NCBI RefSeq assembly: GCF_003003125.1
Contig: NZ_PVTZ01000001.1
Span: forward strand, 450,219-514,218
Direction of reading: 5' to 3'
DNA from: Laceyella sediminis
GTDB taxonomy: Bacteria; Bacillota; Bacilli; Thermoactinomycetales; Thermoactinomycetaceae
Length of the DNA stretch: 64,000 bases
Below are positions 50,971-61,168 of the stretch, in pieces; the first letter of the stretch is position 1; each line of letters starts with the position of its first letter. The position numbers and the translations under genes are program-made. The notes beneath the pieces are model-generated. The model searched no databases. It saw only the letters and a program-made list of their open reading frames with translations, and was not told where the DNA came from.

Positions 50971-51966
50971 TTAGCCTTCTAATACTTTGAAGATGGTGTA
51001 AAACACATAGCCCATCAAGGCTGTAACTGGCAATGTCAAAATCCAAGCATACACAATCTTGGTAGCGACACTCCAGCGGACGCTACGTACCCGTTCCGCA
51101 GCACCCACGCCCATGATGGCACCCGTGATGGTGTGCGTGGTGCTCACCGGAATCCCGATTTTCGCCACTGTCGCCAACAACAGTGCAGCTCCCGTCTCAG
51201 CAGCAAAACCTTGCGGTGTTTCCAAGCGACTCAGACGCGAGCCAATGGTGTGGATGATTTTCCGACCGCCCATCGCTGTACCCAAACCCATGGCGAGCCC
51301 GGCTGCGATCTTCACCCAATCGGGCACATACAGCTCGGTATGGGAGCCATACGCAACCAATGCCATCGCGATGATCCCCATCGCCTTTTGGGCGTCGGCT
51401 GCACCATGGCTGAACGCCATGAACGCGGAAGAAAAGATCTGCAACGGCTTAAACGTTCTTTTCACCTTGGAACGAGGGATATTGCTGAATAACGCACGAA
51501 TGAGTTTAATGAGACCAGCCCCAACCAACGCACCCAACACCGGTGAAATCAGCAAAGCGACCAATATCATCAGGATACCGTGAGTTTGCAGAATCGCAGT
51601 ACCTTTATAAGCGACGGCGGCGCCAATCAAGCTCCCGATCAAGGCATGGGACGAACTCGTCGGCAACCCCAGCATCACCGTAATGATATTCCACAAGATG
51701 ACCGCCAACAACGCCGACAGTAGCACAATCAATGTCACGTGATTTGGATCGACAATATCCTTCCCGATCGCTTTCGCCACTTCCGTCGAAAAAAAAGCCC
51801 CCGCTATGTTGAGCAAGGCAGCCATCAGAATCGCCATCGCCGGAGAAAGTGTTCGTGTCCCCACAACAGTGGCAATGGCGTTAGCCGTATCATGCCATCC
51901 ATTGGTGAAGTCGAACACGAGGGCCAATGCGACGACGGCGACTAAAACCCAAAATGGATCAAGCAT
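50971..51966 (-). CDS. pit: PiT-family inorganic phosphate transporter
   Basis: The 331-residue protein has about ten transmembrane helices and the two PiT repeat signatures FDFTNGWHDTANAIATVVGTRT and SSAFMAFSHGAADAQKAMG. It takes up metal-phosphate with protons. It overlaps the DUF47 (PhoU-like) gene by 8 bases, a typical pair in which the DUF47 protein regulates the transporter. Confidence 0.93.
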   Translation of the reverse strand: MLDPFWVLVAVVALALVFDFTNGWHDTANAIATVVGTRTLSPAMAILMAALLNIAGAFFSTEVAKAIGKDIVDPNHVTLIVLLSALLAVILWNIITVMLGLPTSSSHALIGSLIGAAVAYKGTAILQTHGILMILVALLISPVLGALVGAGLIKLIRALFSNIPRSKVKRTFKPLQIFSSAFMAFSHGAADAQKAMGIIAMALVAYGSHTELYVPDWVKIAAGLAMGLGTAMGGRKIIHTIGSRLSRLETPQGFAAETGAALLLATVAKIGIPVSTTHTITGAIMGVGAAERVRSVRWSVATKIVYAWILTLPVTALMGYVFYTIFKVLEG

Positions 51967-52579
51967 ACTTCATGACCACACTTTCCATGATGTCCATCAC
52001 ATCTTCAAAAGCATCCGTTACATCTTCCAGTTTCTCATAAATCTCTTTCATTTTGATGAGATGAACCACATCCACCGGATCGGCAAACAACTCCATGATG
52101 CCTTCGCGCATCAACCGGTCGCCCTCATTCTCAAGCAAGTTAATCTCGATGGAAATCTTGCGGATCAACTCATAGTCGCGCTTTTCCAAAGCGATGAAAG
52201 CATCATGGAGATGGCGGGCGCTCTTCTCCAAGATCTCTCCAAACTTGATCAGGCAGGAATTGGTTTTATCCACCTGCATATAAACAAAGCGAGCCGCGCA
52301 GGCTTCCACGCCGTCAATGACGTCATCCAGCGTATAGGCCAGCTTGAGGATATCTTCATGGTCTAATGGCGTAACAAAGGTTTGATTCAACTCTCTGATG
52401 AGCTGATGTGTGTAATCGTCCCCTTTGTCTTCCAGTTCTTTCAGGCGTTCCGCATAGGCTTCCTTTTCTTCCAGCGTCTCCACATTTTCACGGAAAAGCT
52501 GGACGGCCTCCGCGATGTTGGTGGTTGCATCGACCATTATTTTGAAAAAAAGGCGGTCTTTTGAGCGGTTAAACAGCAC
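51959..52579 (-). CDS. DUF47 family phosphate transport regulator (PhoU-like)
   Basis: The 206-residue all-helical protein resembles PhoU. The paired acidic helices (LKELEDKGDDYTHQLIRELN and INLLENEGDRLMREGI, both with the E-x-x-x-D metal motif) are diagnostic of DUF47. It precedes and overlaps pit. The GTG at 52579 has AGGAGGA at good spacing; TTG at 52585 lies too near that site. Upstream, TTAAG/TTAAA/TTAAC elements (52590-52690) could be PhoP-type direct repeats, but the spacing is irregular. Confidence 0.85.
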   Translation of the reverse strand: MLFNRSKDRLFFKIMVDATTNIAEAVQLFRENVETLEEKEAYAERLKELEDKGDDYTHQLIRELNQTFVTPLDHEDILKLAYTLDDVIDGVEACAARFVYMQVDKTNSCLIKFGEILEKSARHLHDAFIALEKRDYELIRKISIEINLLENEGDRLMREGIMELFADPVDVVHLIKMKEIYEKLEDVTDAFEDVMDIMESVVMKYA

Positions 52580-52710
52580 GTTCAATTCCTCCTAGTTAAC
52601 CATTATTTAACCAAAAATAATCATAGACTTAACAAATGGGATTGAACAGAGTTTGGACGCACATTTAACCATATATTAATTTCGCCTTTACAAAAAATTA
52701 ATATACCAAT

Positions 52711-54111
52711 TTACACCATTCCGCCGCCCAGTGCTACCAAAGCCGCCACCACAATGATTCCGGCAACAATCCAATCCCACTTGCGCATGCTCTGCTCCTG
52801 CCCTCGTCGCACCCAGAGATACAGCACCATGCCCACCGCGTACACAACGGAAACCATCAACAGATAAGTCAGGCCAGCGGCATAAAGCGTCCATAGCGAA
52901 TAGCCTGTAGCCAACGCGCCGATCAAAAGATCTCTTGTTCTCCGTCCATCCTTTAGGTAAGTTTCCCCCACCAAGGCCAATTTTACTTGGTACAAGGCTG
53001 ACAATAGATATGGGATTAATATGGCAACACTGGCCATTGAATATACTTTTTGATAAGTGGACGCCGACACGTACACCAAACCGGTAAAGAGCAAAGTGAT
53101 TCCCGTCGACCACCACAGCGATACCATCGGTGTACCTTGACGATTCACCTGGGCAAATCGGTCCGGAAACACGCCATCTTGCGCCGCCACATACGGAATC
53201 TCAACCGTCACCAAATACCAACTGAGCATGCCCCCCGAGATGGAAACCAGAAGGCCGATCACAATCAACACCGCCCCCCAGGGCCCCACGATCGCTTTCA
53301 ATACATAGGCCATGGACGGTTCCGGCAATGCAGCCAGCTCAGATTGTGATAAAATCCCTGTAGACAGTACGGAAATCAGTAGATAAATTGCCAAAGTTCC
53401 CAGCAATCCCACAATGGTCGCTACACCCACGTCCTTTGCACGTTTAGCCCGACCCGACAAGACAATGGCACCCTCAATTCCTACGAAAGCCCACAAAGTG
53501 ACCAACATCGTGTCTTTCACTTGTTGGCCGACCGACTGCCAAGAAAAGCTCCCCGAACCCCATAAGTCGGCCATGAACACGTCGCGCTTAAATGCCGCCG
53601 CTACAATGATTAAAAATATCAGGATCGGGATCAGCTTGGCCACCGTCGTCATGATATTGATAATGGCTGCTTCCTTGATCCCACGTGCCACCAACCAATG
53701 GAAAAACAACACAAACGCAATCCCTCCCACCAGGGAAGGCAGATTATCCCCCTGACCAAACAACGGAGAGAAAAAGCGAAGTGTCTGGAAAAACAAAGTC
53801 ACAAACGCGACAATCCCCAAAATCGATGCAATCCAATAACCCCAAGCGCTACTAAAACCGATGAACGGACCAAATCCGGCCCTAGCATAGCTGTAGATAC
53901 CTCCGCTCAACTCCCGCTTCCGCAAAGAAAGATTTCGAAAAACCATCGCCAGCGCTAACATGCCCAAGCCGGTGATCACCCAAGCCAAGATGACCGGACC
54001 GCTTCCCGCTGCAGCCGCCATGTCACTTGGCAAATTGAAGGCGGCGCCGCCGACGATGGTCCCCACGACCGCCGCCATCAAAGAGAATAAGCCCAATTGT
54101 TTCTGTTTCAT
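52711..54111 (-). CDS. APC-family amino acid permease (arginine/ornithine antiporter type)
   Basis: The 466-residue protein has 12 transmembrane helices and begins MKQKQLGLFSLMAAVVGTIV; the first-helix motif continues GGAAFNLPSDMAAAAGSGPV. The LWAFVGIEGAIVLSGRAKRA region matches basic amino acid/polyamine antiporters (ArcD, YvsH), so arginine-ornithine or lysine exchange is the best guess. The ATG at 54111 has TTAGGAGTGGAG upstream; the open frame to 54261 is mostly promoter region. It stands alone with no arginine deiminase genes nearby. Confidence 0.8.
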   Translation of the reverse strand: MKQKQLGLFSLMAAVVGTIVGGAAFNLPSDMAAAAGSGPVILAWVITGLGMLALAMVFRNLSLRKRELSGGIYSYARAGFGPFIGFSSAWGYWIASILGIVAFVTLFFQTLRFFSPLFGQGDNLPSLVGGIAFVLFFHWLVARGIKEAAIINIMTTVAKLIPILIFLIIVAAAFKRDVFMADLWGSGSFSWQSVGQQVKDTMLVTLWAFVGIEGAIVLSGRAKRAKDVGVATIVGLLGTLAIYLLISVLSTGILSQSELAALPEPSMAYVLKAIVGPWGAVLIVIGLLVSISGGMLSWYLVTVEIPYVAAQDGVFPDRFAQVNRQGTPMVSLWWSTGITLLFTGLVYVSASTYQKVYSMASVAILIPYLLSALYQVKLALVGETYLKDGRRTRDLLIGALATGYSLWTLYAAGLTYLLMVSVVYAVGMVLYLWVRRGQEQSMRKWDWIVAGIIVVAALVALGGGMV

Positions 54112-54210
54112 TTTCTCCACTCCTAAAACGCATGTTCTTTCTGTACATTGTATCACTATTGTTTGATGATACACTAATACATTAGTATGGTAAAGTCTTA
54201 TAGTAATAAA

Positions 54211-54243
54211 AAAGGTTGGGATATGTTTCCACACCCCAACCTT
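54211..54243 (-). terminator. Terminator downstream of the small Cys-containing gene
   Basis: The stem AAAGGTTGGG/CCCAACCTTT with a 13-base loop is followed by T6 on the minus strand. Confidence 0.8.
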
Positions 54244-54247
54244 TGAT

Positions 54248-54577
54248 CTATGCATGCACATTGGCAGACAAATAGGTTCCTTCTATTTGCAAATACAGCA
54301 AATTCAATTCGCAGATGCGCTTGGACAACTCGTTCAATTCGTCGTTCAACCGCAAAAATTCCGTTTCATCCTCCGTATTTGCTAGTGCTTCATACCGTTG
54401 CAAATAGTCCTGCTCGATCTCCTTAATCCGTTCTGGGATATACGAACAGCACTCTTGGCATTTCAATTCAAATTCATCTTGCTTCTCTTGGGAAAGCTCT
54501 TCATATTCGACATAAAGAACGGGTCGAGCTAATCCCAGACGCTCATCATACACAAATGCAAATGGACACTCTGACAT
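54248..54577 (-). CDS. Small acidic cysteine-containing protein
   Basis: No family is recognised. It is a 109-residue acidic protein beginning MSECPFAFVYDERLGLARPV, with a CQECCSY cluster (Cys x3) near residue 42 and a coiled-coil-like C-terminal half (DELNELSKRICELNLLYLQI). The start at 54577 has GAGGTTGAATG upstream. It lies 11 bases after the VWA lipoprotein gene in the same direction, so it is probably cotranscribed and may partner it. Confidence 0.6.
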   Translation of the reverse strand: MSECPFAFVYDERLGLARPVLYVEYEELSQEKQDEFELKCQECCSYIPERIKEIEQDYLQRYEALANTEDETEFLRLNDELNELSKRICELNLLYLQIEGTYLSANVHA

Positions 54578-54588
54578 AACATTCAACC

Positions 54589-56163
54589 TCATTCGCTCTG
54601 CTGATTCGACAGGTCCGTCAGCCCGCCAGCCTCTTCCGCTTTTTTCTTCAGCAAATCCTCTTTTAACAGTTGCACGGCTTTATTCTGAAACTCTTCCTTT
54701 TTGCCGCCATCTTTTTCCCATTCATTCATCAAGCGGTGTGTCTCTTCTTGAAACTCGGAATCCAACAGGGAGTCTACTTCCCCATATCGATCTTCGGTGA
54801 ATGTTTCAAGCTGTTGCCAGCGTTGGTCAATCCACGTATCGATTTCCGTCCATGTCTTTTTGTCAATTTTTCCTTCTTTCTTGATATACAAATTGGCCTC
54901 ATTCAAACGCTGGTGCTCGGTTTCCACTTTCTTCTTCATCTTCTGATGATGTTTAGTCAGTTCTTTTTCGTCTTGGTGATGCGCATTGATCGCAGTTTGG
55001 AGTGCCCGGATCTGCCATGGATCGTTCAGTCGGTTCACCATCTGCACCCGTTCTTTTACGGCCTGCTTCAATTCTTTTTCATCCGTCACTGTTTGATAAG
55101 CGCCTCCCGTAACGGTGGACACTTCCCGCAATTGCCGCTCCGTTTCCGGTTCCACATCCAAACCGATCACATGAATGTTGGCCATGTACTCGCGATGCAA
55201 CTGTTTAGCCGTTTGTACCGGGTCCCCGCCGCAATTCTCAAACCCATCGCTGATGATGAGTATATGGTTTTCCACGGTAGCCGGAGCCCCTTTTTGCATG
55301 TCATTGGAACTGCTACCCATGGCCAGCGCCAATGGGTTGTATCCGGCCGGATGAATTTGGCTCAGCGCTTTACGCAGTCTTTCTCGGTCCCATTTATCCC
55401 CGGCGTAAATTTTAGCTTGACTTCGGCATGACCGCTCTTTGTCCTTTTGCGCGCTGGTTCCCTCATGGCCGTACACTTTCACTTGCAACAGGGAGCGCTT
55501 CGGAGGCAAGGCAGCAGCCATTTGCTCAATGCTCTGTTTTGCACTGTCCATCTTGCTCTTGCTGTGATTCGACAACTGACTTTTCATGCTGCCGCTGGCG
55601 TCAAGCATGACGGACATGTTCATTTTCTTGGGCTGTTCAGGTGTAAGCGCTGAAGACGGCTTATCCTTGGAAGCGGAAGCAGGTGTCGGCTTGGGGTATT
55701 TGTGGCGCGCCGCCACCCAAACATCGACCATCTCTTCATAATCGGCTTCCTCTAGATTTTTGAAGCGATCCACATCGCTCCGGTAGTTCTCACCCACTAA
55801 ACCCAATAAATAGGCATACGCCTTGTCATCGCTCAATCCTTTGGGCATCTGGTTCAAAGCTTGAACCACCTTACCCCGGTTGAACTTCTCGCCGGCGTAC
55901 TCCCCTTTTCCTTCATCGTTTAAAATATCATTTAACTCCGTATGTGGAGCCGGGCTCTTGGGCAAATCCGATGTATCCTCTTGTCTCGGCATCTCTTCCG
56001 TCTCTTGCTTCTGAATATCGTCTACTGCCAGCTGTTCTACTTTTTCAACTTGGTTTCCAGTCGTATGCTGAATTTTTTCTATCACGGTGGCGCAACCGCT
56101 TAAGAAGAGGAAACTGCAGCAGAGGAGAGCCGATGGCAAGAAATCTTTTTTTGTGATTCGCAT
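54589..56163 (-). CDS. Von Willebrand factor A domain lipoprotein
   Basis: The 524-residue protein has a lipoprotein signal (SALLCCSFLFLSGCATV, lipobox Cys about 24). A VWA domain (about 175-370) shows the MIDAS motif MLDASGSM and ILIISDGFENCGGDP, and a long charged C-terminal region contains coiled-coil (HHQDEKELTKHHQKMKKKVE). It resembles the YwmD/YabS-type surface VWA proteins of Bacillus; the function is unknown, possibly adhesion or envelope assembly. AAGGAGGGG precedes the ATG at 56163. It is followed by a small Cys-containing gene. Confidence 0.85.
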   Translation of the reverse strand: MRITKKDFLPSALLCCSFLFLSGCATVIEKIQHTTGNQVEKVEQLAVDDIQKQETEEMPRQEDTSDLPKSPAPHTELNDILNDEGKGEYAGEKFNRGKVVQALNQMPKGLSDDKAYAYLLGLVGENYRSDVDRFKNLEEADYEEMVDVWVAARHKYPKPTPASASKDKPSSALTPEQPKKMNMSVMLDASGSMKSQLSNHSKSKMDSAKQSIEQMAAALPPKRSLLQVKVYGHEGTSAQKDKERSCRSQAKIYAGDKWDRERLRKALSQIHPAGYNPLALAMGSSSNDMQKGAPATVENHILIISDGFENCGGDPVQTAKQLHREYMANIHVIGLDVEPETERQLREVSTVTGGAYQTVTDEKELKQAVKERVQMVNRLNDPWQIRALQTAINAHHQDEKELTKHHQKMKKKVETEHQRLNEANLYIKKEGKIDKKTWTEIDTWIDQRWQQLETFTEDRYGEVDSLLDSEFQEETHRLMNEWEKDGGKKEEFQNKAVQLLKEDLLKKKAEEAGGLTDLSNQQSE

Positions 56164-56405
56164 AAGCCCCTCCTTACTGAAAGTGGTTACATGATACTCA
56201 TTTCTATGCCATTGCGCTTGTAAATAGCTTACTGGAACCACTTTGCTTTGACAACCGCTTTTAAGCCTGGCGTTTCGACAATCTTAGTACGATTTTTTAG
56301 CCAACTCCGTCACACCACATTCCTTACCAGCATGCCCACTTCAAAGACCGATCAACCGCTTGCCATGCTGGGTGGGCAACTGGCACCCCCTGTCCAACCC
56401 GTTCG

Positions 56406-57758
56406 TCAACCGATCAACGGTCTGTCTTCAGGATAACGGTAAGGCGGTTGTTTCTGACTGTGGGCGATAGCAAAAGCAATGGTGAGCGGCCCTAACCTAC
56501 CGGCAAACATCGTGAGCAGAACGATCACTTTACCTGGCACTGACAGCGTCGGGGTCAATCCCATGGTCAAACCAACTGTGCCAAACGCGGAAACCGTCTC
56601 AAACCCAGCGGTCAACAGATCAGTTTGCTCAGTGATCGTCAACAGCATCGTATCCAAAATGACCAGCGTGGTCGCCGCCACAGTCACGGTAAGCGCTTTG
56701 TACACCAACCCGTGGGGAATGCGGCGCTTATATGCGATGACATCATCCCGTCCGCGGATCATCGACCAGACCGACAGCAGAATGGTAGCCAAGGTGGTCG
56801 TCTTGATTCCCCCGCCCGTGGAACTGGGGGAGGCCCCCACAAACATCAGCAACACAGTGAAAAACAATGTCGCTGAGTACATATCCCCCATGCTAAGTGT
56901 GTTGTAGCCGCCTGATCTCGGTGTAACAGAGTGAAAAAAAGATGCCATGATTTTTCCTTGAAACGACAACCCGCCCAAGGTTTTGGGATTGGCCCATTCC
57001 ACCACCAAAATCACCAGCATACCCATAGCGATCAAGATTCCCGTCATGGTCAAAACAATCTTGGTATGTAAACTAATCCGTTTGGTCTTCCGATAATGAA
57101 GCAATTCTAAAATAACGACAAACCCGATCCCTCCCAAAATAACAAGGGAGGAAACAACCAGGTTTATCCACGGATCTTCAACATAATGGGTGATGCTACT
57201 GAACGCTTCCTTTTCCCCAAACAGATCAAACCCGGCACTATTAAATGAAGAAATGGAATGAAAAAGGGAGAAATAAAGCCCTTTTTCCAATCCGAATTCG
57301 GGAACGAAACGCACGCTCAACAATACAAATCCGATTCCTTCAATGATGAAGGTAATTTTGAGAACTTTCAACACGAGGTTGACTACCCCTTGCATGTTGA
57401 ACTGGTTGAATGTCTCCCGCAACACCAACCGCTCCCGAAATCCGATTTTTTTGCCCACAAGATATGCGAAAAACGTGCCGAACGTCATAAAACCTAATCC
57501 GCCCACTTGAATGAGCAACAAGATGACCACTTCGCCAAAGGTGTTAAACGTTGTAGCTGTGTCAACCACCACTAGCCCAGTCACGCATACAGCCGAGGTG
57601 GCTGTAAACAATGCGTCAATAAAAGGCAATCCCTGTCCGGATTCTGTGGCCACCGGCAAAGATAACAAGCACGCCCCGATCAAAATCGTCACAGCAAACC
57701 CGAGCACCAAAATTTGTGTCGAAGTGAGCCTGCTCTGCAACAATTGTTTTTGATCCAT
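56406..57758 (-). CDS. ktrB: Ktr-type potassium uptake transporter, membrane subunit
   Basis: The 450-residue protein has four M1-P-M2 repeats of the TrkH/KtrB/HKT family. The selectivity-filter loops appear at TSAVCVTGLVVVDT, SISSFNSAGFDLFG, SVTPRSGGYNTLS and ETVSAFGTVGLTMG, each with the conserved Gly. It takes up potassium (or sodium) with a cytoplasmic KtrA/KtrC subunit not encoded in this window, so it could also be KtrD. The gene stands alone and is divergent from mnmA. The gap 56164-56405 holds only a spaced inverted repeat (CCAGCATG/CATGCTGG, 56327-56371). Confidence 0.92.
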   Translation of the reverse strand: MDQKQLLQSRLTSTQILVLGFAVTILIGACLLSLPVATESGQGLPFIDALFTATSAVCVTGLVVVDTATTFNTFGEVVILLLIQVGGLGFMTFGTFFAYLVGKKIGFRERLVLRETFNQFNMQGVVNLVLKVLKITFIIEGIGFVLLSVRFVPEFGLEKGLYFSLFHSISSFNSAGFDLFGEKEAFSSITHYVEDPWINLVVSSLVILGGIGFVVILELLHYRKTKRISLHTKIVLTMTGILIAMGMLVILVVEWANPKTLGGLSFQGKIMASFFHSVTPRSGGYNTLSMGDMYSATLFFTVLLMFVGASPSSTGGGIKTTTLATILLSVWSMIRGRDDVIAYKRRIPHGLVYKALTVTVAATTLVILDTMLLTITEQTDLLTAGFETVSAFGTVGLTMGLTPTLSVPGKVIVLLTMFAGRLGPLTIAFAIAHSQKQPPYRYPEDRPLIG

Positions 57759-57866
57759 ATTTGCACATCCACCAATCTCTAATCAATCAGATCGTTTGCC
57801 TACGGATTTGTTGAAAACATTTGGTTTCGATTATAATGAAGACATGCCATCGAAACAAGGGTATGA

Positions 57867-58979
<1,113 letters not shown>

Positions 58980-58995
58980 CATAAAATAGCATTGG

Positions 58996-59038
58996 GCGGT
59001 TTTCTTGAACGGCCACAGGGCTGAATCAAGAAAGCCGC
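58996..59038 (+). terminator. Terminator of mnmA
   Basis: The stem GCGGTTTTCTTGA/TCAAGAAAGCCGC, 13 pairs including G-U, with a 16-base loop is followed by a T-rich tract. Confidence 0.75.
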
Positions 59039-59222
59039 ACCTTATTTTTACGATGCCTCTCTCGACATCGTTCAGCAAACTTCTATCACACTGTTTCTTT
59101 TGGCTGCCAAAATGTTTCCGTTTTATGGCACAACCGAAAACGGGACTTTAGTCTACTATTCAAATATTGGAAAATAGAGTAGCATTAAGTCGAGTTTCAT
59201 AGTATAAAGGGGGATTGTAGCA

Positions 59223-59870
59223 TTGAAGGACAAAGCGTATTTACCCACCCCTGAGTTTGACACAGACGACCTGTCTCCCGAAGAATACAGCACGCAAATC
59301 AAACGAAAAACCATCGCTCTGATTGGTGCTGGCATTGCATGTTCCGTCTTTTCCTACGCCATTTTCACCAACTCAACTGGGTCTATGTCAACTGACAACA
59401 ACGAAGTCACCGCCAAGCAAACGAAACGGCCCACCCCAGAGACGGAACAAAAACTGCACAGGTCAAGCCAGTCCGCATCCACCGCTACAAAAGCGAATTC
59501 GTCGGACAATGGCCATCAACCCAGCGACCCGGCAAAACATCTTCCCGGCATGGTTGACGGAGATGCCAACCCAACCCCAGATGCGGCTCACCCTAACCAA
59601 TCTCCGAACAAACCCTCACACATCGGGAATGACGACAACCGGGATCCGCTTAACATTTTTCACGCCTCCTCAAATGTAGTGGCCAGCGCGACGCCTTCAT
59701 ATGAAAAAAACCCTTCACCAAGTTCAGACATACATAATAAACCTTCAGAGACAACCGTTGTACAGAAGGAAAAACCACAGCAAAATACGCCCACATGCGA
59801 TCTGGCCTGCGAAGCGACAAAATCTACTAAAAAAAAGTTGGCAGAAATATTGCGAGATTTAACCAATTGA
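59223..59870 (+). CDS. Single-pass membrane protein with low-complexity extracytoplasmic tail
   Basis: I do not recognise this family. It is a protein of about 215 residues with a short cytoplasmic N-terminus (about 1-27), one transmembrane helix (KTIALIGAGIACSVFSYAIF), and about 150 residues of Ser/Thr/Pro/Asn-rich low-complexity sequence ending in CDLACEATKSTKKKLAEILR. The pair of Cys near the C-terminus could bridge. The start is TTG at 59223 after GGGGGATTG. It lies alone before the tRNA cluster. An inverted repeat CTACTATT/AATAGAGTAG lies upstream (about 59153-59183). Confidence 0.6.
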   Translation: MKDKAYLPTPEFDTDDLSPEEYSTQIKRKTIALIGAGIACSVFSYAIFTNSTGSMSTDNNEVTAKQTKRPTPETEQKLHRSSQSASTATKANSSDNGHQPSDPAKHLPGMVDGDANPTPDAAHPNQSPNKPSHIGNDDNRDPLNIFHASSNVVASATPSYEKNPSPSSDIHNKPSETTVVQKEKPQQNTPTCDLACEATKSTKKKLAEILRDLTN

Positions 59871-59879
59871 AGCCAATAA

Positions 59880-59917
59880 AAAAAGTAGCTGACTTTTTTC
59901 AAAGCCGGCTACTTTTT
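59880..59917. terminator. Bidirectional terminator between the low-complexity gene and the tRNA cluster
   Basis: The stem AAAAAGTAGC/GCTACTTTTT with an 18-base loop serves the plus-strand gene and the minus-strand tRNA transcript. Confidence 0.8.
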
Positions 59918-59920
59918 ATA

Positions 59921-59997
<77 letters not shown>

Positions 59998-60006
59998 ATA
60001 TGCGAT

Positions 60007-60093
60007 TGGTGCGGACGAAGGGACTTGAACCCCCACAGCCTTGCGGCCACAAGAACCTGAATCTTGCGCGTCTGCCAATTCCGCCACGTCCGC
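60007..60093 (-). tRNA. tRNA-Leu (CAG), inverted duplicate
   Basis: This tRNA is identical over all 87 bases to the plus-strand tRNA-Leu at 50636-50722, with anticodon CAG and encoded CCA. The 9-base spacer to tRNA-Arg differs at three positions from the other copy. Confidence 0.95.
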
Positions 60094-60103
60094 AAACTTC
60101 ATA

Positions 60104-60177
<74 letters not shown>

Positions 60178-60185
60178 ATGATAAT

Positions 60186-60259
60186 TGGCAGGGGCGGTAG
60201 GAATCGAACCCACACTGGAGGTTTTGGAGACCTCTGTTCTACCACTAAACTACGCCCCT
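60186..60259 (-). tRNA. tRNA-Trp (CCA)
   Basis: 74 bases, 5' AGGGGCG paired with CGCCCCT, encoded CCA end, anticodon loop CTCCAAA giving CCA. It closely resembles Bacillus tRNA-Trp. Confidence 0.95.
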
Positions 60260-60262
60260 GTA

Positions 60263-60338
<76 letters not shown>

Positions 60339-60339
60339 G

Positions 60340-60415
<76 letters not shown>

Positions 60416-60457
60416 ACATTTGATTATTATAACATAGATGATCGTTTTTGTCAAAAA

Positions 60458-60551
60458 TGGCGGAGAGAGAGGGATTCGAACCCTCGAGGCGAGTTTTGCC
60501 CGCCTACACGATTTCCAATCGTGCTCCTTCGGCCAGCTCGGACATCTCTCC
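60458..60551 (-). tRNA. tRNA-Ser (GGA)
   Basis: 94 bases with a long variable arm, acceptor GGAGAGA/TCTCTCC, encoded CCA, anticodon loop TTGGAAA giving GGA. It is the first gene of the cluster. Confidence 0.95.
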
Positions 60552-60735
60552 GTATTGTGAAGTTAAGTTTTCATTTTCGTTAGCTCATCTCGCTGACAAA
60601 ATATATATTACACTGGTTCATTCATGTTGTCAACGGGAATTTTAATTTAATTCTATTCTGAATTTATTTGGTTGCCACTCCCGCACGCTTGGATATGATT
60701 TGACTTCGTTTTTCCGCAACCGATTGCTATCTGCG

Positions 60736-61017
60736 TTAAAGGAGTGCGGTCATCAACACCGCTTTTAACAGCGCATGAATAAAACTGAACCCAATCGCCA
60801 ATCCGCTTAACATCATCCCCACGCTCGCCAAGTTCCCTTTTTCTGATCTTCTACCCCTCAACCCCAGCACCAATCCGACCACTCCGCACACAATCCCGGC
60901 CAGCGCAAACACAAAGGCTGAAAAAAAGCCGACGATTCCCAACACCAATGCAATCTGCGCTTCTTTGTTTCGCTGTGGCATTCTTTCCAAATTGGTTTGA
61001 ATTTGCGTTGGTTCCAT
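60736..61017 (-). CDS. Small DUF4190-like membrane protein
   Basis: This 93-residue protein has two to three hydrophobic helices and the Gly-rich hairpin typical of DUF4190 (LVLGIVGFFSAFVFALAGIVC, then GLVLGLRGRRSEKGNLASVG). The ATG at 61017 has GGAGGGAT upstream. It sits between the tRNA cluster and the decayed NTPase gene. The function is unknown. Confidence 0.7.
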   Translation of the reverse strand: MEPTQIQTNLERMPQRNKEAQIALVLGIVGFFSAFVFALAGIVCGVVGLVLGLRGRRSEKGNLASVGMMLSGLAIGFSFIHALLKAVLMTALL

Positions 61018-61168
61018 CAAATCCCTCCAACCCGCATCTTAATGTTAGTTTATTCATCAGGAAGCAGATATTCCCTCTCTCTTCATTCTTTTCATTTTCC
61101 TTCCATCGCAAACCCCCTTTTTATAAATTTTCCCCAAACACTCCTTCATTCCATGTGGCGGGATGAGG

